The position numbers and the translations under genes are program-made. The notes beneath the pieces were generated by a model. The model ran no database searches and had not been told where the DNA came from. It saw only the letters and a list, made by a program, of their open reading frames with translations. This document shows, piece by piece, positions 4,934-9,029 of a stretch of DNA of 9,029 bases. Every line of letters begins with the position of its first letter. Position 1 is the stretch's first letter. Source of the DNA: SIG565 sp045656145 (GTDB taxonomy: Bacteria > Bacillota > Clostridia > Oscillospirales > Acutalibacteraceae); the NCBI GenBank assembly GCA_045656145.1, contig JAZOQP010000050.1, forward strand, positions 1-9,029. The letters are read 5' to 3'.

Positions 4934-6286
4934 TTAGTATGCAATACCTTGAGCAATCATAGCTTCGCAAACCTTTTCGAAACCTGCAAGGTTAGCACCT
5001 GCAACGAGGTCGCCTTCCATACCGTATTTCTTAGCGGCATCGTAAGAAGCTTTATAAATGCCTTCCATAATCTGATGAAGTTTTGCATCAACCTCTTCAG
5101 CGGTCCAAGAGTATCTCATAGAGTTCTGGCTCATTTCAAGACCCGAAACTGCAACACCGCCGGCATTTACAGCCTTAGAGGGAGCAACAACAATGCCTGC
5201 GTTTTTAAGAAGTGCCATAGCCTCGTTAGTTGTGGGCATATTGGAAACTTCAACATAGTATTTAATGCCGTTAGCAATAATAAGCTCTGCTTCCTTAACG
5301 TCAACTTCGTTCTGGGTAGCGCAGGGCATAAGAACGTCTGCCTTAACACCCCAAGGCTTCTGACCCTCAAAGTAAGGAACGCCAAACTTATCGGCATAAT
5401 CCTTAACCTTATCGTGTCCGCTGGAACGCATCTCAAGCATAAAGTTAATCTTTTCTTCGGTTACAATACCATCTTCATCATATATGTATCCATCGGGACC
5501 GGAAATTGTAACAACCTTACCGCCAAGTTCAGCAATCTTCTTAACGGTACCCCAAGCAACGTTACCAAAGCCTGAAATAGCAAAGGTCTTGCCCTTGATT
5601 TCTTCGCCGAAGGATTTAAGCATCTCTGCAGCATAGTAAACTGCGCCAAAGCCGGTAGCTTCGGGGCGGATGAGAGAGCCGCCGTAGGAAATGCCCTTAC
5701 CTGTAAGAACACCTGTGAACTCATTGCGAAGTCTCTTATACTGGCCATAGAGGTAACCGATTTCGCGAGCACCTACACCGATATCGCCTGCGGGAACGTC
5801 AACATCAGCGCCGATGTGCTTTGAAAGTTCGGTCATAAAGCTCTGACAGAAACGCATAATTTCTCCATCAGATCTGCCTCTTGGGTCAAAGTCTGAACCA
5901 CCTTTACCGCCGCCCATGGGAAGACCGGTAAGGCTATTCTTAAAGGTCTGCTCAAAGCCTAAGAACTTCATAATTGAAGCGTTAACTGTGGGATGGAAAC
6001 GGAGACCGCCCTTGTAAGGACCAATAGCCGAGTTAAACTGAACTCTGAAACCGCGGTTAACCTGAACTGCGCCGTTATCATCAACCCAAGATACTCTGAA
6101 GGTTATCATTCTTTCGGGCTCGCACATACGCTCGATAATTCCGTTAGCCTCAATCTTCGGATTAACTGCAACGATGGGCTCTAAGGAAACAAGAACTTCC
6201 TTAACTGCCTGTAAAAATTCGGTTTCGCCTGCGTTTCTTTTGCAAACGCTGTCGTAAACGCGATTTAAATATTCGCTTTTAAACAT
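4934..6286 (-). CDS. gdhA: Glutamate dehydrogenase, hexameric, probably NAD-linked
   Basis: This enzyme interconverts glutamate with 2-oxoglutarate and ammonia. The product is 450 residues. Active-site residues known from the C. symbiosum enzyme are visible: PYKGGLRF with K92, K116, GGGKGG with K128, PAGDIG with D168, and S381 in VSGLE. The Rossmann loop is SGFGNVAWG (238-246). The coenzyme segment SGPDGYIYD (262-270), with F240, P264 and D265, copies the NAD-specific C. symbiosum enzyme as I recall it, so EC 1.4.1.2 is more likely than the NADP form 1.4.1.4, though many pipelines would label it NADP-specific. The start is the ATG at 6286: GGAGG (6299-6295) is eight bases upstream, and the earlier in-frame TTG at 6301 overlaps that site. 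It is a single-gene unit with its own promoter and terminator. Confidence 0.97.
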   Translation of the reverse strand: MFKSEYLNRVYDSVCKRNAGETEFLQAVKEVLVSLEPIVAVNPKIEANGIIERMCEPERMITFRVSWVDDNGAVQVNRGFRVQFNSAIGPYKGGLRFHPTVNASIMKFLGFEQTFKNSLTGLPMGGGKGGSDFDPRGRSDGEIMRFCQSFMTELSKHIGADVDVPAGDIGVGAREIGYLYGQYKRLRNEFTGVLTGKGISYGGSLIRPEATGFGAVYYAAEMLKSFGEEIKGKTFAISGFGNVAWGTVKKIAELGGKVVTISGPDGYIYDEDGIVTEEKINFMLEMRSSGHDKVKDYADKFGVPYFEGQKPWGVKADVLMPCATQNEVDVKEAELIIANGIKYYVEVSNMPTTNEAMALLKNAGIVVAPSKAVNAGGVAVSGLEMSQNSMRYSWTAEEVDAKLHQIMEGIYKASYDAAKKYGMEGDLVAGANLAGFEKVCEAMIAQGIAY

Positions 6287-6320
6287 AATTTTTTCCTCCA
6301 AAAAATAAAATTACCTTATA

Positions 6321-6349
6321 AGAATACACCCGTTTTTTTTGAGTGTCAA
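6321..6349 (-). promoter_or_regulatory. gdhA promoter
   Basis: On the minus strand, TTGACA (6349-6344) and TATTCT (6326-6321) have a 17-base spacer that includes a run of eight A. Initiation near 6314 gives a leader of about 28 bases carrying the GGAGG site. There is no room for a riboswitch. Confidence 0.82.
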
Positions 6350-6396
6350 GAAAAAATATTATATTTTTTTAAGGAATATGTAAATTTTATTATATT

Positions 6397-6426
6397 TTAA
6401 CATAGATTTTTTATATTTGGCATAGA
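6397..6426 (+). promoter_or_regulatory. Possible promoter of the three-gene small-protein operon
   Basis: TTAACA (6397-6402) and CATAGA (6421-6426) are 18 bases apart, with TGG just before the -10-like element acting as a possible extended -10. The -10 match is poor (three of six). A CATAGATT word is repeated at 6401-6408 and 6421-6428, 20 bases apart, which could be a regulator site. Some promoter is needed here, since the gene to the left is divergent. Confidence 0.35.
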
Positions 6427-6455
6427 TTATTGTAGAAAATAAAGGGGTGTTTTTT

Positions 6456-6644
6456 ATGGATAAAAATGAAATATTAAAAATGGCGAAATCGGGAAGCAAG
6501 CCTGAGGAGATTTTAAATAAACTTTCGAGTGAGGAAAAGAGCGCGGTGGAGAATCTTTTAAAGGATAAGGAAAAAACCAATAGGCTTTTAAGTTCTCCCG
6601 AAGCCAAGGCGCTTTTTTCTGCCCTTTTCGGAGATAAAAAATAA
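6456..6644 (+). CDS. Small helical protein of unknown function, 62 residues (operon gene 1)
   Basis: I do not recognise a named family. The ATG at 6456 is preferred over an in-frame GTG at 6447, which lies within the ribosome binding site AAAGGGGTG (6441-6449). The product is Lys/Glu-rich and predicted almost wholly helical. A first helix (1-11) is followed by KPEEILNKLSSEEKSAVENL (15-34) and a C-terminal LLSSPEAKALFSALFG (44-59). It has no Cys, signal peptide or membrane segment. The LLSSPEA word recurs as LLSNPEA near the start of the next protein, hinting at related helical modules. The stop codon overlaps the next start by one base (TAATG), so translation is coupled. Real coding status is supported by this gene packing and the strong ribosome binding site. 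Confidence 0.8.
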   Translation: MDKNEILKMAKSGSKPEEILNKLSSEEKSAVENLLKDKEKTNRLLSSPEAKALFSALFGDKK

Positions 6645-6976
6645 TGGACGCTTTAAGCGAAAAGTTAAGCGAACTCTTATCAAATCCCGAAGCGCTCAGC
6701 AATATCAGAAGTATGGCAGAAAATCTATTCGATGAAGCAAAAGAAAAGGAGCCGCCAAAGGAAAACCCAATGGGAAATTTAGATATGGGCAAACTTATGA
6801 TGCTTATGAATAAACTTAATAAAACCGCCGATGATGAAAGAACGAATCTCCTAAGGGCTCTAAAGCCGCATTTAAGCGAGGAGAGAAGAGAAAGGGCCGA
6901 AAAGGCGATTAAAATTTTAAAATTAATTGATTTGCTTCCGCTTTTAAAGGATAGCGGCTTTTTGAATATTTTTTAG
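6644..6976 (+). CDS. Helical protein of unknown function, 110 residues (operon gene 2)
   Basis: No named family recognised. The start overlaps the stop of gene 1 by one base. Three segments are visible. An N-terminal helix (1-35) contains LLSNPEALSN. A Pro/Glu-rich linker follows (33-43, KEKEPPKENPM). Then comes a Met-rich helix (45-58, LDMGKLMMLMNKL). The C-terminal segment (66-107) has the pattern R-x-NLL-x-ALKPHLSEERRERAEKAI followed by a leucine-rich stretch. My impression, not checked, is that this ALKP-x-L-x-x-x-RR pattern recurs in small uncharacterised clostridial proteins. No signal peptide or membrane helix is clear. It is probably a cytoplasmic partner of its neighbours. Confidence 0.82.
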   Translation: MDALSEKLSELLSNPEALSNIRSMAENLFDEAKEKEPPKENPMGNLDMGKLMMLMNKLNKTADDERTNLLRALKPHLSEERRERAEKAIKILKLIDLLPLLKDSGFLNIF

Positions 6977-6985
6977 GGGGAAAAT

Positions 6986-7294
6986 ATGGAGAGTGTTAAC
7001 AGGGATGAGTTTGAGCGCGCCGCCAAAAGAATAATGGAAATGAATAAGGCGGCAAGGCAGGCGCTTGAGAAAACACAAATTAAGGAAACAAAAGAGCCGC
7101 AAAAAGAAAATAAAGAGATAAATGAAAATATGATGAATTTTGGCTCTTCAAAAAAATCTTTGTTTGATATAATTAATTTCAAAAATTTAAAGGGCGATAA
7201 GGATAGAACCTTGCTTGCGGGGATAATGCTTCTTTTGTCTGGCGAGGAGACAGATGAGAAACTTCTTTTGGCGTTACTTTACATAATGTTATAG
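6986..7294 (+). CDS. Helical protein of unknown function, 102 residues (operon gene 3)
   Basis: No named family recognised. The ATG at 6986 has a strong AGGGGG ribosome binding site (6975-6980) that overlaps the stop of gene 2, five bases from the start. An N-terminal basic/acidic helix (5-30) is followed by a highly charged, probably disordered linker (31-48, KETKEPQKENKEINEN). A short SLFDIINFKNLKG segment comes next. The C-terminus has two hydrophobic runs, TLLAGIMLLL (75-84) and KLLLALLYIML (92-102), separated by SGEETDE. The last part looks like a helical hairpin that could pack against the other two proteins or touch the membrane; it is too short for two ordinary membrane helices. It is the last gene of the operon, and no clear intrinsic terminator follows. 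Confidence 0.82.
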   Translation: MESVNRDEFERAAKRIMEMNKAARQALEKTQIKETKEPQKENKEINENMMNFGSSKKSLFDIINFKNLKGDKDRTLLAGIMLLLSGEETDEKLLLALLYIML

Positions 7295-7333
7295 CAAAAA
7301 TCATTATGCATATTTCGAGTTTTTTCGATAAAA

Positions 7334-7360
7334 TTTGCATAATTCTAACAATTATGTAAA
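7334..7360. repeat. Short inverted repeat, 11-base arms
   Basis: TTTGCATAATT (7334-7344) and AATTATGTAAA (7350-7360) are inverted around CTAAC, with ten of eleven positions complementary (one G-T). The left arm also pairs with ATTATGCA (7303-7310), so two alternative hairpins are possible. The lack of a T run argues against a simple terminator for the upstream operon. Confidence 0.6.
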
Positions 7361-7382
7361 CTAAAAACCAAGGGTTAAATTA

Positions 7383-7483
7383 TTAGAGTTATCAACCGAG
7401 TATTCCACAAAAACCGCTTTTTAAGGGCTGAATTTGGCTTGAATTCGGTTAAAAACTGTTGAAAAGGCGGTGGATAACTCTAA
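7383..7483. repeat. Long imperfect inverted repeat, 16-base arms, with DnaA-box-like nonamers
   Basis: The left arm (7383-7398, TTAGAGTTATCAACCG) and right arm (7468-7483, CGGTGGATAACTCTAA) pair at 15 of 16 positions, enclosing about 69 bases. A second inner pair, AACCG (7412-7416) with CGGTT (7446-7450), stacks inside. The arms include TTATCAACC and, on the minus strand, TTATCCACC, which match the DnaA-box consensus TTATNCACA at about seven and eight of nine positions. Whether it acts as DNA (protein site) or as a folded RNA is unknown. Confidence 0.65.
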
Positions 7484-7638
7484 AAATTAAATTCAAAAAA
7501 TAATATGAATATTTAAATTATGTAAAGGCAAATTCTAACTAGACCCTTAAAAAAGGTAAAAAAATTGGAAAAGAAAAAATTCTTTAAAAATCACACAAAA
7601 AACATTAAAAATTTAACCATGAATTTGTGAAAACATAG

Positions 7639-7667
7639 TTGAATTTTTAATATGTATATGATAAAAT
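7639..7667 (+). promoter_or_regulatory. Upstream promoter P1 of the LRR surface-protein gene
   Basis: TTGAAT (7639-7644) and TAAAAT (7662-7667) are 17 bases apart, with TGA before the -10 as an extended element. Predicted initiation near 7674 falls inside the first of two TTGCAATAA direct repeats (7672-7680 and 7708-7716). Confidence 0.55.
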
Positions 7668-7753
7668 GACATTGCAATAAGGGTAGGGACAAGCGTTTTG
7701 GTCTTTTTTGCAATAAATGTCTAAAAGTTATAAAAAATAATGATAAGTTTCTA

Positions 7754-7782
7754 TTGACTGGCGAAGAGAAAATTGGTAAAAT
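7754..7782 (+). promoter_or_regulatory. Proximal promoter P2 of the LRR surface-protein gene
   Basis: TTGACT (7754-7759) and TAAAAT (7777-7782) are 17 bases apart, with TGG forming an extended -10. Initiation near 7789 gives a leader of about 39 bases that contains the AAGGAG ribosome binding site. This is the stronger of the two candidate promoters. Confidence 0.78.
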
Positions 7783-7827
7783 AATATTAGATTTAATAGC
7801 AAAATAAATAAAGAAGGAGAATCTTTT

Positions 7828-9029
7828 ATGAAAAAATTATTAAGTCTACTAATTGCCGTTGCTTTAATGCTCAGCGTTTGCATTATGGGTATCGGTACAA
7901 GCGCATCTGCGCTCGAAGTAAGCCCCGAGTCTGACTTCATTGCTTTTGATGGCGTTATTGAAGAATATATCGGACCCGGCGGAGTGGTTGTTATTCCGTC
8001 AACTATTGATGGCGTAGCTGTAACAGAAATCGCAATGGAAGCATTTGCTCACAACACCGATATTGAAGAGGTTTACATACCTGAGGGTGTTGAGAAAATA
8101 GGCCACCGTGGTTTCTATTATTGTACAAACCTTTATAAAGTTGAATTACCTTATTCTCTTTATGAAGTTGGTACCGAGGCTTTCCACTCCTGCGCTCTTA
8201 ATGAAATCTTAATTCCTGCACAGTGGGAAAAGGTAGGCTATGGTTGCTTTAGCGGTAACGAAGGTCTTTCTGAAATTAAATTTTCTTATGGTGTTAAGGA
8301 AATCCATTCCGGCGTATTCTTTAAGAATATTGCAAGCGTAGTTGTTTTACCCGAAACAATTGAGTTTGTTTCTGCTGCATCATTCAACTATATGCAGACC
8401 AATGCCAGAATTGAGTTCATTATTTGTAACCCCAACCTTGATTTAGGTAGAATGCCTGCTTCAGGCGCTCTTTGGAAAGAGCAGATGAATGGCGAGTTTA
8501 CAGATAAACTCATGCGTCCTTGGAACTCATCCACTTCTCACAACCAGGTATTTATTTGTACCGTTCCCGAAGGCAGCGCAATTGGTAAATTCATCGAAGA
8601 AAAAGAACCTGAGCTTTTAGATAAGAAAAATGATGAAGGCGCTTGCGACAATGATTACCGCGTTCAGTACAAGCCGCAGAGCTATTTCGATACTCTTCCT
8701 GAGAACCAGCCCGGTTATGGTATCTGCGCTACACGTGCTGACTTAACATTCGCAGCAACTCAGACTCCGAGCACTCAGACTCCTGAAACTCAGACTCCGA
8801 GCACTCAGACTCCGAACACTCAGACTCCGAGCACTCAGGTTCCAAATACTCAGGTTCCAAATACTCAGGTTCCAAATACTCAGGTTCCAAATACTCAGGT
8901 TCCAAATACTCAGGTTCCTGAAACTCAGACTCCTGAAACTCAGACTCCCGAAACTCAGACTCCCGAGACTCAGGCTCCCGAGACTCAGGCTCCCGAGACT
9001 CAGGCTCCCGAGACTCAGGCTCCCGAGAC
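7828..9029 (+). CDS. Secreted LRR_5 (BspA-like) repeat protein with Pro/Thr-rich pentapeptide tract, 3' end cut by window edge
   Basis: The frame is open from the ATG at 7828 to the window edge (400 codons plus two bases). AAGGAG (7814-7819) lies eight bases upstream. Residues 1-28 are a signal peptide: MKKLL, a hydrophobic core, and SASA with probable cleavage after A28. Residues 36-70 resemble the lead-in to LRR_5 domains (IGPGGVVVIPSTIDGVAVTEI). Six repeats follow with the conserved aromatic at F73, F96, F119, F141, F164 and F186, a 22-23-residue period typical of BspA/Treponema-type leucine-rich repeats. Residues 195-311 form a less repetitive region ending ADLTFAAT. From residue 312 a Q-x-P-x-T pentapeptide repeat begins, a likely extended, possibly glycosylated stalk. 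Binding to host, mucin or another cell is a usual guess for this class but is not shown here. An anchor domain may lie beyond the edge. Confidence 0.92.
   Translation, partial: MKKLLSLLIAVALMLSVCIMGIGTSASALEVSPESDFIAFDGVIEEYIGPGGVVVIPSTIDGVAVTEIAMEAFAHNTDIEEVYIPEGVEKIGHRGFYYCTNLYKVELPYSLYEVGTEAFHSCALNEILIPAQWEKVGYGCFSGNEGLSEIKFSYGVKEIHSGVFFKNIASVVVLPETIEFVSAASFNYMQTNARIEFIICNPNLDLGRMPASGALWKEQMNGEFTDKLMRPWNSSTSHNQVFICTVPEGSAIGKFIEEKEPELLDKKNDEGACDNDYRVQYKPQSYFDTLPENQPGYGICATRADLTFAATQTPSTQTPETQTPSTQTPNTQTPSTQVPNTQVPNTQVPNTQVPNTQVPNTQVPETQTPETQTPETQTPETQAPETQAPETQAPETQAPE
8761..9029 (+). repeat. 15-base coding minisatellite (pentapeptide Q-x-P-x-T), at least 18 units
   Basis: Eighteen consecutive 15-base units (the last lacking one base at the edge) encode QTPST, QTPET or QTPNT in units 1-5, QVPNT in units 6-10, QVPET in unit 11, QTPET in units 12-14, and QAPET from unit 15 on. 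Units within a block are identical at the DNA level (five copies of the QVPNT unit, at least three full copies of the QAPET unit), while blocks differ. This is the pattern left by recent local duplication or slippage. All changes keep the frame. Confidence 0.97.

Larger units (their letters stand above)
7295..7827. other. Gene-free A/T-rich region with inverted repeats and promoters
   Basis: No open reading frame with a ribosome binding site is visible on either strand over these roughly 530 bases. The left part (7303-7540) holds several inverted and direct repeats, including a long imperfect inverted repeat with DnaA-box-like nonamers. The right part carries two rightward promoters (7639-7667 and 7754-7782) serving the gene at 7828. 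No tRNA, rRNA or riboswitch class was recognised. Confidence 0.7.

Noticed and set aside
4925..5575. Plus-strand open frame of 216 codons opposite gdhA
   Set aside because: It is wholly antisense to the strongly supported gdhA gene, has no ribosome binding site, and its composition (many Asn, Cys, Phe, His) is what the reverse frame of gdhA produces.
6287..6301. TTG at 6301 as gdhA start
   Set aside because: The codon overlaps the GGAGG ribosome binding site. The ATG at 6286 is eight bases downstream of it and restores the C. symbiosum-like 450-residue length.
6287..6320. Riboswitch upstream of gdhA
   Set aside because: The leader is only about 28 bases and shows no structured element.
6454..6792. 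Minus-strand open frame of 112 codons across small-operon genes 1 and 2
   Set aside because: It is antisense to two coupled genes with good ribosome binding sites and has none of its own. The plus-strand reading explains the region better.
7303..7343. Hairpin ATTATGCA/TGCATAAT as terminator of the three-gene operon
   Set aside because: The stem is A/T-rich with a mismatch and is not followed by a T run, so intrinsic termination is not supported.
7295..7560. Chromosomal replication origin (oriC)
   Set aside because: There are DnaA-box-like words and A/T-rich DNA, but no dnaA, dnaN, rpmH or other origin-flanking gene, and none of the nonamers is a perfect box. Kept only as a binding-site hypothesis.
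8761..9029. CRISPR array suspected from regular repeats at the right edge
   Set aside because: The units are 15 bases with no spacers and keep an open reading frame encoding a pentapeptide, so this is a coding minisatellite.

Overview
The window looks like chromosomal DNA from a low-GC anaerobic Firmicute of the class Clostridia, probably a gut Oscillospirales/Ruminococcaceae-type bacterium. This is an inference from the A/T-rich intergenic DNA, strong AGGAGG-type ribosome binding sites, near-consensus sigma-A promoters, a glutamate dehydrogenase very like that of Clostridium symbiosum, a FeoA-FeoB-Cys-rich-protein iron operon, and a leucine-rich-repeat surface protein of the kind common in gut Clostridia. 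No phage, insertion sequence or CRISPR array is visible.

Layout. Positions 1-180 (minus strand) hold a tRNA operon: a consensus promoter, tRNA-Met(CAU), then tRNA-Glu(UUC), which is cut by the window edge. Next is rsmA (minus), the 16S rRNA dimethyltransferase. It is divergent from an unrecognised 245-codon gene (plus, 1167-1904). A bidirectional hairpin terminator at 1907-1935 separates that gene from the iron operon on the minus strand: feoA (TTG start), feoB, and a 47-residue FeoB-associated Cys-rich membrane protein that overlaps the end of feoB. The feoA promoter carries two near-identical palindromes. A short DtxR-family metal regulator is transcribed divergently (plus, 4520-4885) and is the obvious candidate to bind them, so 1937-4885 reads as one ferrous-iron uptake and control module. 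A UUCG-capped hairpin at 4888-4917 separates it from gdhA (minus), a catabolic-type glutamate dehydrogenase with its own promoter.

Divergent from gdhA is a tight plus-strand operon (6456-7294) of three small, charged, helix-rich proteins of unknown function. About 530 bases without a gene follow (7295-7827). This stretch is rich in A/T and holds inverted repeats, DnaA-box-like nonamers, repeated short words in swapped order, and two promoters pointing right. The last gene (from 7828, cut by the right edge) encodes a secreted protein with a signal peptide, six 22-23-residue LRR_5/BspA-type repeats and a long Pro/Thr-rich pentapeptide repeat tract that runs off the window.

The best candidates for something undescribed are the three-gene small-protein operon, the structured 7300-7540 intergenic region, and the DtxR-type regulator with a conserved primary but depleted ancillary metal site next to tandem operators. 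None can be called a new system from sequence alone.
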